Of a DNA stretch of 64,000 nt, positions 26,215-36,552 are shown piece after piece. This DNA is from Clostridiales bacterium (GTDB lineage: Bacteria > Bacillota > Clostridia > Christensenellales > Borkfalkiaceae). Under the pieces are notes generated by a model, which saw nothing but the letters and a program-made list of their open reading frames with translations, did no database searches and was not told the origin of the DNA. Numbering within the stretch: position 1 is the stretch's first letter; each line of letters begins with the position of its first letter. Made by a program: the position numbers and the translations under genes. The DNA is taken from the NCBI GenBank assembly GCA_015055945.1, contig SVHH01000003.1, forward strand, positions 124,001-188,000, in the 5' to 3' direction.

Positions 26215-26471
26215 AAAATAAAAACACGGTAAAAACGCCTTTATGGGACGAATTTATCCGTGTTGCCACCCATTTTCACAAACAATGTTTGCCTTATTAA
26301 GATACCATCATATCTTGCCATTTTAACGCTAAGCCCGCGTCAATGACTACTGTTACTTCGCCACTGCCCTCAGTAATCCATTCAGAACCGCCCGCCGCTT
26401 GCTTTCACCACCCGCAAACTCTCTATAGACTAAAGCGAAACCTACTACTTTACATCAACGGTTTATTTATT
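26215..26471 (-). ncRNA. T-box riboswitch, tryptophan-type, controlling trpB
   Basis: The minus strand shows, in order, AGAGAG and GGTGGTGAAAGC of Stem I, the specifier context GAATGGA with codon UGG (26380-26378), and the T-box sequence AATGGGTGGCAACACGG (about 26274-26258). The terminator follows: AACACGG (26264-26258) with CCGTGTT (26229-26223) and then TTTTATTTTG. The T-box bulge UGGC would pair with GCCA-3', matching the G73 usual in bacterial tRNA-Trp. Uncharged tRNA-Trp should stabilise the antiterminator and allow trpB transcription. Confidence 0.92.
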
Positions 26472-26477
26472 TGTTTT

Positions 26478-26506
26478 ATAATAGCACCTTTTTTTATAAC
26501 TGTCAA
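26478..26506 (-). promoter_or_regulatory. Promoter of the T-box leader and trpB
   Basis: Minus-strand TTGACA (26506-26501) and TATTAT (26483-26478), 17 bases apart. No terminator was seen between the amylase gene and this promoter. Confidence 0.85.
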
Positions 26507-26526
26507 CCAATTACAAATAAAATTAA

Positions 26527-28326
26527 CTATTTTTTTAATAAAATCATATAGTCGTTCTCTTTCAAATCCACTCCGCCATCAAATTCTTTATTTGATATTA
26601 AATCAGTTAAAACTCCGTCAAAAGATAAAGAAAGCGGCTCTTTCGAAAGATTTACGGCGATAAGAAGTTCAGCGTTTTCATCAATTCTTTCAAAAATAAA
26701 CGCGCCATTGTCAGCGTAAACTTCTTTAAACTTACCACCTGCAAAACACGAATATTCTTTGCGAATATTACCTAAAAACTTATACCAAGAAATAAGTTCT
26801 TTATTTTCTTTACCCCAAGGGTAAGTTCTTCTATTCAGCGGATCGATATAGCCTTGCATACCCGCTTCATCCCCGTAATAAATACACGGCACGCCGCAAA
26901 GCGTAAACTGTAATAGTGATGCAATTTTAACCTTATTTATGGCGGCTGCAAGGTCGTTTTCAGATATAAACGTCTTAGACATTTCCGCCTTCGATTTACC
27001 GCTCATATCAGACCCACAAAGCGAAGTAATAAGCCTACACGTATCGTGAGTTGATAAGATATTCATTAAAGAATTAAGTACGCTTTCGGGATAATGGTCG
27101 ATTTGTTCTTTCACAGTAAAACTAAGTACTTTCGCATCGCCGTTTCTAACAAAATTAATAATGGCATTCTTCAGTGGATAGTTCATTACTGAATCGAGTT
27201 CTTTACCTAAAAAATATTCTCTACGCACTCCATAAGCAATTTTATTTGACGCATCTTCCCAAACTTCGCCTATTAAGACTGCATCTTTATTATTACGTTT
27301 AACAGCCGAGCGTATATTTCTAACAAAACTACTTGGAAGTTCATCAACAACGTCTAAACGCCAACCGCCTATACCCATCTTTGTATAATGCTCAATTACA
27401 CCGTTTTTGCCAGTTATAAAGTCAACATAATCAGCGTTTGATTCATTTACCGCAGGCAATACTTTTATACCCCACCACGCTTCATAATCGTTAGGATAAG
27501 ACTTAAAATTATACCAGTCGTAATACTTAGACTCTTTTGAATTATAAGCACCTATTGAATCATATTTACCGTATTTATTAAAGTAAACACTATCATCGCC
27601 AGTATGATTAAAAACACCGTCTAAAATAATTTTTATTCCGTGCTCATTAGCCTTTTTTATAAGCAACTTAAAATCTTCTGCAGTCCCAAGCAATTCATCT
27701 ATTTGCATATAATCGCCAGTATCATAGCGATGATTAGAAAACGCTTTAAAGATTGGATTAAGATAAATCACACTAACGCCGAGTTCTTCTAAATATGGCA
27801 GTTTTTCAATAATACCTTGCAAATCTCCACCAAAAAAGTCATTGTTTACAACTTGTCCTTTTTCGTTTGGTTCATATATAGGCATATCATCCCAGTTATC
27901 GTGCAAAATCTTATCAGATGATACGCTAGAGTTTTTATTAACCCTATTAAATCTGTCGGGAAAAATTTGATAAATTATACCGCCACCAAGCCAACTAGGC
28001 ACGCTAAATTCACTATCAAAGATAGATAATTGAAAACGCGTAGGAGTTGAAGTGATTTCTCCTTGCATATTGTTGTTTTGTCCTAAAAAATAACCGCTAC
28101 CAAGGTCAAAACAATAAAAATACAACCCAATAGGTAGCATTATGTCACACATAAACACATCGCCATCCTTAAGCATATCAATACGGTTATCAATGGTTTC
28201 ACCATCTTTTTGGACAAGCAAAACTACAGAGTCAAAATTACCTTTGACTCTGATAGTTAACCGTTTATTGAAAGGCACGGCACCCGTATGACTTTTATAA
28301 AATACGTCTAATGGGTTGTAATACAT
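26527..28326 (-). CDS. Alpha-amylase family glycoside hydrolase (GH13)
   Basis: A 599-residue GH13 enzyme of the neopullulanase or maltogenic amylase type. An N-terminal beta domain (about residues 1-110) precedes the barrel, which begins IYQIFPDRFNR. The catalytic residues are visible: nucleophile Asp in GWRLDVVDE, acid Glu in LIGEVWED, and the third Asp in STHDTCR. There is no signal peptide, so it acts in the cytoplasm, probably trimming branched maltodextrins left by GlgP. Its ATG touches the glgP stop codon, so it is the last gene of the glycogen operon. Confidence 0.9.
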   Translation of the reverse strand: MYYNPLDVFYKSHTGAVPFNKRLTIRVKGNFDSVVLLVQKDGETIDNRIDMLKDGDVFMCDIMLPIGLYFYCFDLGSGYFLGQNNNMQGEITSTPTRFQLSIFDSEFSVPSWLGGGIIYQIFPDRFNRVNKNSSVSSDKILHDNWDDMPIYEPNEKGQVVNNDFFGGDLQGIIEKLPYLEELGVSVIYLNPIFKAFSNHRYDTGDYMQIDELLGTAEDFKLLIKKANEHGIKIILDGVFNHTGDDSVYFNKYGKYDSIGAYNSKESKYYDWYNFKSYPNDYEAWWGIKVLPAVNESNADYVDFITGKNGVIEHYTKMGIGGWRLDVVDELPSSFVRNIRSAVKRNNKDAVLIGEVWEDASNKIAYGVRREYFLGKELDSVMNYPLKNAIINFVRNGDAKVLSFTVKEQIDHYPESVLNSLMNILSTHDTCRLITSLCGSDMSGKSKAEMSKTFISENDLAAAINKVKIASLLQFTLCGVPCIYYGDEAGMQGYIDPLNRRTYPWGKENKELISWYKFLGNIRKEYSCFAGGKFKEVYADNGAFIFERIDENAELLIAVNLSKEPLSLSFDGVLTDLISNKEFDGGVDLKENDYMILLKK

Positions 28327-30741
28327 TTATTTAATACTCTTTAGTTTCCAAATTGTGTTAGCGTAATCGCGGATACTTCTATCCGCAGCAAATATACCTG
28401 CGGTTGCTATGTTATTTAAACTCTTCTTTGCCCACAACATTTTATCTTGATATACTTTATCTGCCTTAGCATGAACGTCGCTAAACGCACCGAAGTCTGC
28501 AAGACACATATAAGGATCAGCAACTGGGCTTCCAGTGAGCAAATACTGAGCAATATCAGTAAAGGTTTGACCGTTGAAGCCAACGTTAAGCGCGTTAATA
28601 ACCCTTTCTAACTTCTTATTATTTACGTAGAATTCAGACGCGTTATAACCCTGCGCCCAAAGTCTATCAACTTCTTGAGTGGTAAGCCCAAATATAAAGA
28701 TATTATCATCCCCGCACGCTTCTCTAATTTCAACGTTTGCCCCGTCAAGCGTGCCGATAGTTAGAGCACCGTTAATCATAAACTTCATATTACCAGTTCC
28801 GCTCGCTTCTTTACCCGCTTGAGAAATTTGTTCACTAATTTCAGTTGCAGGCATAAGTTTTTCAGCCATAGAAACACAGTAATCTTCCATATAAACAACA
28901 TTTAATTTTTCGTTAATTTTGGGGTGTTTTCTAATATCTTCACTCAAGCAACAAATAAGTTTAATAATTTGCTTCGCAAAGTAATAGCCGGGCGCTGCCT
29001 TTGCACCAAAAATAAAGGTTTTCGGTTGCATAGGAAGATCGGGGTTTTCTTTCAAGTCATTATAGAGTGAAATAATATAGAGCGCATTTAGCAATTGACG
29101 TTTATATTCGTGTAGTCTTTTTGCTTGAACGTCAAAAAGTGAGTCGGGGTTAATCTTAAACCCTTGCTTTTTACTTGCAAAATCACAGAACTGCAGTTTC
29201 TTTATATGCTTAATTTCATTGAGTTTAGCAAGTACGGTCTTATCATTTTCAAACTTCTTAAAATCGATAAGTTTACTTGCATCCATAACGTAACCATCGC
29301 CTATGCAATCGTTAAGTAGCGCGCAGAGTTCGGGGTTAGATTGACAAAGCCAACGTCTATGCGCAATACCGTTGGTAACATTAGTAAACTTTTCGGGATA
29401 AACGTCATAGAAATCTTTAAAAATACTATTCTTTATAATTCCACTGTGAAGTGCTGAAACACCGTTAACAGTATGAGACGCAACAACGCTTAAATTTGCC
29501 ATTTTGATTTGACTGTGGGAGAAAATACTCATTCTGTCAATCTTATCCCAGTCACCAGGGAATCTATTCCACATATCAGCACAAAATCTTTGGTTGATTT
29601 CTCTTAAAATCATGTGGATACGCGGCAATCTTCTTGCAATTAAATCTTCACTCCACTTTTCCAACGCTTCACTCATGACGGTGTGATTTGTGTATGCAAC
29701 CGTTCTAGTAACGATGCTCCACGCATCATCCCAAGAATATCCCCTTTCATCCATCAAAATACGCATAAGTTCGGGAATACAAAGTGCGGGGTGCGTGTCG
29801 TTAATGTGAATTGCTGCCTTGTCTGGTAAAGAATCTAGCGAGCCGTAACGCTTTTCGTGATCGTTTACGATATCTTGAAGCGCAGCAGATACTAGCAAGT
29901 ATTGTTGTTTGAGCCTTAAAGATTTACCTTCAAAGTGGTTGTCTGACGGATATAAAACCTTAGAAATAAGGTCGGCTTCGTTATCTTCTTGCATACTGCG
30001 AATATAATCGCCTTGCGAGAAGGTTTTCATATCGAAGTCGCGGATATTTTGCGCCTTCCAAAGTCTAAGAACTGAAACGGCTTCACTGTCTTTACCTGAA
30101 ATCATCATATCGTAAGCAACCGCTTCAACTTCTTTTGCGTCAAAATGGTCGATTTTTAAGCCGTTTTCCGTCCAGTATTCTTTCAAATGCCCGTCAAACT
30201 TAACCTTATAAATTTTATCTTGGCGTTGAGTAAGCCAAACTTCGCCGCCAGGAAGCCAAATATCAGGAAGTTCCATTTGCCAACCGTCAACAAGTTTTTG
30301 CTTAAACAAGCCGTATTCATATCTTATTGAGTAGCCCATTGCGGGATAGTTTTGGCTTGCAAGCGCATCCATAAAACACGCAGCAAGTCTACCCAGACCA
30401 CCGTTACCTAAGCCCGCATCTGGCTCCATATCGTATAATTCTTCTAAAGAACAATTAAATTCTTTCTTTAAAGCATTATTTAATACGTCTTGAATACTTA
30501 AGTTGTAAGTGTTGTTTTTAAGTGATTGACCAAGCAAAAATTCCATGCAAAGATAATAAACTCTTTTACCACCTTTTTCACGGTATTTTTTATTAAATGC
30601 ACTGCGTTTTTCAAGAAGAATATCTCTAATACACATAACTAGTGCTTTATAAACTTGTTCTTTGTTTGCTTCTTTAGGTCCAACGCCGAAATACTTTGAA
30701 AGTTTACTCTTTATAAGTCCGACTGCCTCTTTTTCTGTCAT
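28327..30741 (-). CDS. glgP: Glycogen/maltodextrin phosphorylase
   Basis: An 804-residue GT35 enzyme that releases glucose-1-phosphate from alpha-1,4 glucan. The PLP site with its lysine is EASGTGNMKFMINGALTIGT, and the N-terminal LGNGGLGRLAACFMDALA block is present. The length is normal. It lies 24 bases behind glgA in the glycogen operon, so synthesis and breakdown enzymes are made together and must be balanced at enzyme level. Confidence 0.96.
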   Translation of the reverse strand: MTEKEAVGLIKSKLSKYFGVGPKEANKEQVYKALVMCIRDILLEKRSAFNKKYREKGGKRVYYLCMEFLLGQSLKNNTYNLSIQDVLNNALKKEFNCSLEELYDMEPDAGLGNGGLGRLAACFMDALASQNYPAMGYSIRYEYGLFKQKLVDGWQMELPDIWLPGGEVWLTQRQDKIYKVKFDGHLKEYWTENGLKIDHFDAKEVEAVAYDMMISGKDSEAVSVLRLWKAQNIRDFDMKTFSQGDYIRSMQEDNEADLISKVLYPSDNHFEGKSLRLKQQYLLVSAALQDIVNDHEKRYGSLDSLPDKAAIHINDTHPALCIPELMRILMDERGYSWDDAWSIVTRTVAYTNHTVMSEALEKWSEDLIARRLPRIHMILREINQRFCADMWNRFPGDWDKIDRMSIFSHSQIKMANLSVVASHTVNGVSALHSGIIKNSIFKDFYDVYPEKFTNVTNGIAHRRWLCQSNPELCALLNDCIGDGYVMDASKLIDFKKFENDKTVLAKLNEIKHIKKLQFCDFASKKQGFKINPDSLFDVQAKRLHEYKRQLLNALYIISLYNDLKENPDLPMQPKTFIFGAKAAPGYYFAKQIIKLICCLSEDIRKHPKINEKLNVVYMEDYCVSMAEKLMPATEISEQISQAGKEASGTGNMKFMINGALTIGTLDGANVEIREACGDDNIFIFGLTTQEVDRLWAQGYNASEFYVNNKKLERVINALNVGFNGQTFTDIAQYLLTGSPVADPYMCLADFGAFSDVHAKADKVYQDKMLWAKKSLNNIATAGIFAADRSIRDYANTIWKLKSIK

Positions 30742-30765
30742 AATTGTTTGCTCCTGTAAAGTAAA

Positions 30766-32298
30766 TTATTTGTTGTAAAGTTTCTCATATTCCCCAGCTT
30801 GAACTTTCCAAGAAAAATCAGTTGTCATTGCACGGTTTTGAACGTCTAACCATTTTTCTTTATCCTTAAAAGTCCTAATCGCTTCATTTATTACGTAAAG
30901 CATATCGTGTGCGTTATAATCGTGGAAGGTAAATCCGTTACCTTTAACGCCTGTGTACGCTTTAATACTATCGTTAAGCCCGCCAGTTTCACGAACTACT
31001 GGAACTGTGCCGTAACGGCTTGCAATCATTTGTGAAAGCCCGCACGGTTCCATCTTTGACGGCATTAAGAAAATATCTGCACCAGAATAGATTTTTCTTG
31101 ATAAATCTTGGTTAAATGCAATTACAGTTACACACTTTCCACCATAACAATGTGATAAATGCGTAAAGTAATTTTCATAACCTATTTCGCCTTTACCAAG
31201 TATTACTACTTGCACGTCTTGAGTAAGCAAATCTTCAATTGCTGCCTTAACAATATCAAGCCCTTTATGTGAGACAAGTCGAGATATAATTGCTATAATC
31301 GGCACGTCGCCCCTTACTGGAAGATTAAGCATTTTTTGAAGTTCCGCCTTACAAACCGCTTTACCAGACAAATCTTTATCAGTATAGTTTGCAAATAGAT
31401 ATTTGTCAGTTTTGGGATTATAATAATCAACGTCTATGCCGTTTAATATACCGTATACTTTTTGCGCGTTTCTATTGATAATTCCGTCTAAACCGTGCGC
31501 AAAGAAAGGCGTTTTTATTTCTTCAGCGTAAGTTGGGCTAACCGTTGAAACGATGTCAGACATTTCAATTGCACCTTTCATAAGGTTAACCATTCCGTCA
31601 AACTCAACTTTTTCTCTCAAAGTATCGCTAAACCCAAACAAATCACCGAAGGTAAACATATCAAACTTACCTTGATATTCAATGTTGTGGATAGTAAATA
31701 CGGTTTTAATCTTATTAAACTTTTCATCGCCGTAATACATGCCCTTTAGGTAAATGATTGCCGCTGCCGTTTGCCAGTCATTACAATGCAAAACGTCGGG
31801 ATATATATCTAATCTTGACAAAGTATCGAGCGCCGCGCGTGAAAAGTATGCAAACCTTTCCCCGTCGTCATAAAATCCATAAATATTGCCTTCACGCTTA
31901 AAATAATATTCGTTATCAATAAAATAGAATTTTACGCCTTGATATTCGTAATAAAATACTCCAGCATATTGCAAGCGCCAACCAACTGAAACCTTAAAAT
32001 CAGTTAAGAACTTAAACTTAGCCCTAAATTCTTGGTTAATGCTGCTATAGAGCGGCAAAATCACGCTGACGTCAAGATCTTTATTTTTAGCAAGCGCTTT
32101 AGGAAGCGAGCCTAGCACGTCCGCTAAACCACCCGTTGCTATGAAAGGCGCTGCCTCCGAGCCTAAGAAAACTATTTTTTTCTTCTTTATCACCTTTATC
32201 TCAGGTAATTTTTTTGTTGTTTTTTTGGTTTTTACTTCAGCCGACTTTGTAGTTTTTGCTTTAGTAGTAGATTTTGTTGTCGTTTTAGTACTAGCCAT
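30766..32298 (-). CDS. glgA: Glycogen synthase with a Lys/Thr-rich N-terminal tail
   Basis: A 510-residue GT5 enzyme that adds glucose from ADP-glucose to glycogen. The catalytic body begins IVFLGSEAAPF near residue 42 and contains the later MPSKMEPCGLSQMIA signature. Two points are unusual. The first 40 residues are almost only Lys, Thr, Ala and Ser (MASTKTTTKSTTKAKTTKSA), a tail most family members lack. The KTGGLADV motif, whose lysine binds ADP-glucose in E. coli, reads IATGGLADV here, with alanine in place of lysine. All other features look intact, so it is probably active. Confidence 0.94.
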   Translation of the reverse strand: MASTKTTTKSTTKAKTTKSAEVKTKKTTKKLPEIKVIKKKKIVFLGSEAAPFIATGGLADVLGSLPKALAKNKDLDVSVILPLYSSINQEFRAKFKFLTDFKVSVGWRLQYAGVFYYEYQGVKFYFIDNEYYFKREGNIYGFYDDGERFAYFSRAALDTLSRLDIYPDVLHCNDWQTAAAIIYLKGMYYGDEKFNKIKTVFTIHNIEYQGKFDMFTFGDLFGFSDTLREKVEFDGMVNLMKGAIEMSDIVSTVSPTYAEEIKTPFFAHGLDGIINRNAQKVYGILNGIDVDYYNPKTDKYLFANYTDKDLSGKAVCKAELQKMLNLPVRGDVPIIAIISRLVSHKGLDIVKAAIEDLLTQDVQVVILGKGEIGYENYFTHLSHCYGGKCVTVIAFNQDLSRKIYSGADIFLMPSKMEPCGLSQMIASRYGTVPVVRETGGLNDSIKAYTGVKGNGFTFHDYNAHDMLYVINEAIRTFKDKEKWLDVQNRAMTTDFSWKVQAGEYEKLYNK

Positions 32299-32308
32299 TA
32301 TTTTCTCC

Positions 32309-33421
32309 TTAAATCATTATACCTTTACCGATATAGAATGGATGATTTTCGCTACCTGAAAGCACCTTTCTATCACGGATAGTAACGTTTTTATCAGCAA
32401 TAATGCAGTTTAATGAACTGTTTTCACCAAGAACGGTGTTTTGCATAACGATACTGTTCTTAACAACCGCTCCCCTTGCTACTTTAACGTTTCTAAATAA
32501 AATACTGTTTTCAACTTCGCCTTCAATAATACAGCCGTCAGCAATCATAGAATTTTTAACGATTGCGCTGTTGCCGTACTTAGTTGGTGCAGAGTCTCTA
32601 ATCTTCGTAAACACACTTCTATCGCCAAATACTTCGTGTCTAACGTTAGCGTCTAACATCTTCATATTGCTGTCGTAATACGCTTGAAGTGATGTTATGG
32701 CTTCATAAACGCCGGTGTGTTCAAAACCCATAATATTGAGCGCATCAACGTTTTCGGCAATAACGTCTGTCATAAAGTGGCGTTTATTGTGTGAAATACT
32801 ATCCATAACGATATTTTGCAAAAGCGATTTTTTCATAACGAAAATGTTAGTAAACACGTTTGAATATTTATCGTTAAGTTTTTCCTTATAATTTACGCTG
32901 ACAATTCTACCGTCTTCAATATCAAAAGTAGTAGCGTTTTTAGCTGAATAAGTGCCGTTCTCGTACTTCTTATAAACGAGTGTAATATCCGCTTTGTTGC
33001 GAATATGGTATTCGATTACGTCGCGATAATTTATTCTACTAATAGAATCACAGTCGGTCATAACAACGTATTCTTCATCCGCGCGGAATAAAAAACTAGT
33101 TATGCCCTTTAACGCTTCCAAGCGTGAAGTATATAAACTACTGCTTGAAGTATCGCCAAAAGGTGGAAGAATAATTACACCACCGTCTTTTCTTGCCAAA
33201 TCCCAGTCCTTACCACTACCAACGTGGTCCATCAAAGACTGATAATTGCTCTTGGTGATAATACCAACCGTATCAATACCAGAGTTAACCATATTTGATA
33301 ACGGAAAGTCGATTAAACGGTAACGACCGCCAAATGGGATTGAACCGAGCGTTCTAATTCTAGCAAGTTCGGGAACAGCATCGTCGTGAATATTAGAAAA
33401 GATAATACCAACTGCTTTCAT
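32309..33421 (-). CDS. glgD: GlgD, non-catalytic subunit of ADP-glucose pyrophosphorylase
   Basis: A 370-residue homologue of GlgC. The nucleotidyltransferase fold and C-terminal left-handed beta-helix are recognisable, but the N-terminal glycine-rich loop is IIFSNIHDDAVPELARIRT instead of LAGGQGSRL, as expected for the regulatory GlgD of Firmicutes. GlgD combines with GlgC and raises its activity. It starts two bases before the glgC stop, in close linkage. Confidence 0.92.
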   Translation of the reverse strand: MKAVGIIFSNIHDDAVPELARIRTLGSIPFGGRYRLIDFPLSNMVNSGIDTVGIITKSNYQSLMDHVGSGKDWDLARKDGGVIILPPFGDTSSSSLYTSRLEALKGITSFLFRADEEYVVMTDCDSISRINYRDVIEYHIRNKADITLVYKKYENGTYSAKNATTFDIEDGRIVSVNYKEKLNDKYSNVFTNIFVMKKSLLQNIVMDSISHNKRHFMTDVIAENVDALNIMGFEHTGVYEAITSLQAYYDSNMKMLDANVRHEVFGDRSVFTKIRDSAPTKYGNSAIVKNSMIADGCIIEGEVENSILFRNVKVARGAVVKNSIVMQNTVLGENSSLNCIIADKNVTIRDRKVLSGSENHPFYIGKGIMI

Positions 33422-33422
33422 G

Positions 33423-34631
33423 TTAATTTTCCCCCTTTACTAAATCTTGGTCGATAATTTTACAACCTTCAACCTTTGCGCCTGCACCAACTTTAACGTT
33501 TCTACCAATAACGGCAATACCCTTGCCTTCAGATTTTGCACAACCGACACTCGCGCCTTTGCCTATATCAACGTTTTCGTCAAGTATTGAATATTCAATT
33601 ACTGCATCTTCTTCAATAGTGCAATCGCCCATAATAATACTGTTTTTAACTACAGCACCCTTTTTTACAACAACGTCGCTTGCCAAAACTGAATTTTCAA
33701 CCGTACCAAAAATTTCACAGCCCGACATAATGATGCTGTTATCAGTTTTTGCACCTTCACCTATATATTGCGGCGGAGCGAGCGGGCTTCTTGATTGAAT
33801 TTTCCAAGAAGAATCGCCAACGTCAAATTTAGGATTATCTCCAAGCAAGTCCATATTTGCTTCAAACAGCGAATCGATCGTTCCAACGTCTTTCCAGTAT
33901 CCGTCAAATTTATAAGCCATCATCTTTTCGCCCGCGTTAAGCATCTTTGGAAGAACGTTTTTACCAAAGTCGTTTGAAGATTGCGCGTCAGCGTTATCTT
34001 CTTCTAAGTACTTACAAAGTTTATCTGTTGAGAATACGTATATCCCCATTGATGCTAACGTTGACTTGGGTTTTTTAGGCTTTTCTTCAAACTCATAAAT
34101 AGAGCCGTCTTCTCTAGTATTTAAAATACCAAATCTTGACGCTTCTTCAATAGGTACGTCTATTGCTGCAATAGTACAGTCAGCACCGCTTAACTTGTGG
34201 AAGTTAACCATTAAAGAATAATTCATTTTATAGATATGGTCGCCCGACAAAATCAAAACGTAGTCAGGGTTGTATTGTTTAATAAACCTTAAGTTTTGAT
34301 AAATAGCGTTTGCCGTGCCCTTATACCAGTCGGAAGAGTTTTTTCCTTGATAAGGCGGTAAAATATGAACGCCACCAAAGTTTCTATCCATATCCCAAGG
34401 CTGACCGTTACCTATATAATTATTCAAAATTAAGGGCTGGTACTGAGTAAGTACGCCCACCGTATCAATACCAGAATTGATACAGTTTGAAAGCGGGAAA
34501 TCTATAATTCTATACTTACCGCCAAAAGATACCGCAGGTTTTGCGATATTTGTTGTTAAAGCATAAAGTCTACTGCCTTGTCCACCTGCTAAAAGCATTG
34601 CAACACATTTTTTCTTCCTTATCATATACAA
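33423..34631 (-). CDS. glgC: Glucose-1-phosphate adenylyltransferase, catalytic subunit
   Basis: A 402-residue enzyme that makes ADP-glucose from ATP and glucose-1-phosphate, the first committed step of glycogen synthesis. The nucleotide-binding loop is [14 protein letters not shown], with the GDHIYKMNY and EEKPKKPKS blocks later and a C-terminal hexapeptide-repeat helix. The start may be the second Met (MIRKKK), two codons in. It partners with the adjacent glgD. Confidence 0.95.
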   Translation of the reverse strand: MYMIRKKKCVAMLLAGGQGSRLYALTTNIAKPAVSFGGKYRIIDFPLSNCINSGIDTVGVLTQYQPLILNNYIGNGQPWDMDRNFGGVHILPPYQGKNSSDWYKGTANAIYQNLRFIKQYNPDYVLILSGDHIYKMNYSLMVNFHKLSGADCTIAAIDVPIEEASRFGILNTREDGSIYEFEEKPKKPKSTLASMGIYVFSTDKLCKYLEEDNADAQSSNDFGKNVLPKMLNAGEKMMAYKFDGYWKDVGTIDSLFEANMDLLGDNPKFDVGDSSWKIQSRSPLAPPQYIGEGAKTDNSIIMSGCEIFGTVENSVLASDVVVKKGAVVKNSIIMGDCTIEEDAVIEYSILDENVDIGKGASVGCAKSEGKGIAVIGRNVKVGAGAKVEGCKIIDQDLVKGEN

Positions 34632-34644
34632 TAAACTCCTTAAA

Positions 34645-36546
34645 TTATTTACCTTGTTTTATTAAATACATTCCGCTAAATCTTGGTAATGAAACGGTAA
34701 TTGAAGTGCCTTTACCATGTGCGCTCCTTTTTACCGTTTTAAAGGTCTTTTTCTTTAGAATTCCATTTCCGCCATAGCATTTGTCATCCGAGCACAAAAC
34801 AGCCTTGTAAACACCTTTATCAAGCCCTAGACGGTATTCGTTATAATCCGCACCCGAAAAGTTTATGATTGCAACAAGTTCGTTACCGCTTAAATCTTTT
34901 CGCTTAAACGCTAAAACGTTATTATCTTTTTCATCAACGGCAATCCACTCAAAACCATCCCAACTATCTTCAATTTCATATAGCGGAGAACATTCTTTAT
35001 AGAAGTGGTTAAGTCTTTTATTGAACTTAAAAAGTTTATTATGATAGACATAATCAAGCATAAAAAACTCAAGTCCTTCCTTATAATCCCACTCCTTGAA
35101 CTGACCGTACTCATTCCCCATAAAAGATAACTTCTTTCCAGGGTGCGCGTACATATAAAGCCAAAATGCTCTAAGAGATGAAAACTTATCTTCTATCCTA
35201 TGCGCAAACATTTTATCGAGTAGTGATTTCTTTCCGTGAACAACTTCATCGTGTGATATAGGTAAAACGTAATTTTCACTAAAAGCATAGCACATTGAAA
35301 AGGTCAACTTATCGTGTATACCCGATCTAAAATACGGATCACATTGAACGTACGACAAAACGTCGTTCATCCAACCCATATTCCACTTATAGTTAAAACC
35401 TAGCCCACCATCACACACAGGCTTAGTAATCATTGAAAACGCGGTTGATTCTTCAGCAATCATAAGCGCATTAGGATACTTTTCAAAAATAACAGTATTT
35501 AGTTTTTTGAAAAACGCAATAGCTTCTAAGTTTTGATTGCCACCAAATTCATTAGGGATCCATTCCCCTTCTTTTCTATCGTAGTCAAGATAGAGCATTG
35601 ATGCAACCGCATCAACTCTTAACCCGTCAACGTGGTATTTTTCGAATAAAAATACTGCGTTAGAAACAAGAAAACTTTGAACTTCATTTCTCCCCCAGTC
35701 AAAAAGGCGCGTGCCCCAAGTTTTATGTTCTTTTCTATCCCAGCCTTGGTTTTCATAACAAGGCGAACCGTCAAACTCATAAAGTCCGTGCAAATCTTTG
35801 GGAAAATGCGCTGGCACCCAGTCAACTATGACTGAAATCCCTTTTTGATGGAACTTGTCGACTAAATACATAAAATCTTTAGGCGTACCAAACCTAGATG
35901 AAGGCGCGTAATATCCAGTTACTTGATACCCCCAAGAGCCGTCGAACGGATACTCAGAAATAGGCATAAATTCCACGTGGGTATAGCCCATATCGACAAC
36001 GTAATCAACTAACTCTATTGCTAGTTCGCGGTAAGTATAATAATTACCGTCCAAATGGCGCTTCCACGATGCAAGGTTTACTTCGTAAATGTTCATTGGC
36101 TTGTTGTAAGGTGCAGTTTTGTTTTTAATAAACTCAGCGTCCCCCCACTCATAGCCGTCAACGTCGTAAATCTTTGATGCAGTACCCGCGGGCGTTTCTG
36201 TATGAAAAGCATAAGGATCGGCTTTAAGTACAGTATTTTTACCGCGTTTAACGGCAAATTTATAGTTATCGTAAACTTTCACACCAGGAATAAATGCTTC
36301 AAAAACACCGCCATCACTTATGCGTGTCATAACGTTCTTAGTATCATCCCAATCGTTAAAATCACCTACGACAGAAATGCTACTTGCGTGCGGTGCCCAA
36401 GTACGGAACACCACACCCTTTTGACCGTTAATATCGCAAAAATGCGCGCCGAGATAATCGTAAGTATTATAGTTTGTTCCCTGATGAAAAAGATATAATG
36501 GTAAACTCATATCATCAGTTTTTTTTGTATTAATCTTTTTTTTCAT
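34645..36546 (-). CDS. glgB: 1,4-alpha-glucan branching enzyme
   Basis: A 633-residue GH13 branching enzyme. The N-terminal CBM48-like domain ([20 protein letters not shown]) is followed by the barrel with the catalytic Asp in [14 protein letters not shown], the Glu in IAEESTAF, and [13 protein letters not shown]. It introduces alpha-1,6 branches in glycogen. No clear ribosome binding site precedes the ATG, which lies only six bases behind the pgi stop, so translation is probably coupled to pgi. Confidence 0.95.
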   Translation of the reverse strand: MKKKINTKKTDDMSLPLYLFHQGTNYNTYDYLGAHFCDINGQKGVVFRTWAPHASSISVVGDFNDWDDTKNVMTRISDGGVFEAFIPGVKVYDNYKFAVKRGKNTVLKADPYAFHTETPAGTASKIYDVDGYEWGDAEFIKNKTAPYNKPMNIYEVNLASWKRHLDGNYYTYRELAIELVDYVVDMGYTHVEFMPISEYPFDGSWGYQVTGYYAPSSRFGTPKDFMYLVDKFHQKGISVIVDWVPAHFPKDLHGLYEFDGSPCYENQGWDRKEHKTWGTRLFDWGRNEVQSFLVSNAVFLFEKYHVDGLRVDAVASMLYLDYDRKEGEWIPNEFGGNQNLEAIAFFKKLNTVIFEKYPNALMIAEESTAFSMITKPVCDGGLGFNYKWNMGWMNDVLSYVQCDPYFRSGIHDKLTFSMCYAFSENYVLPISHDEVVHGKKSLLDKMFAHRIEDKFSSLRAFWLYMYAHPGKKLSFMGNEYGQFKEWDYKEGLEFFMLDYVYHNKLFKFNKRLNHFYKECSPLYEIEDSWDGFEWIAVDEKDNNVLAFKRKDLSGNELVAIINFSGADYNEYRLGLDKGVYKAVLCSDDKCYGGNGILKKKTFKTVKRSAHGKGTSITVSLPRFSGMYLIKQGK

Positions 36547-36552
36547 AAATAA

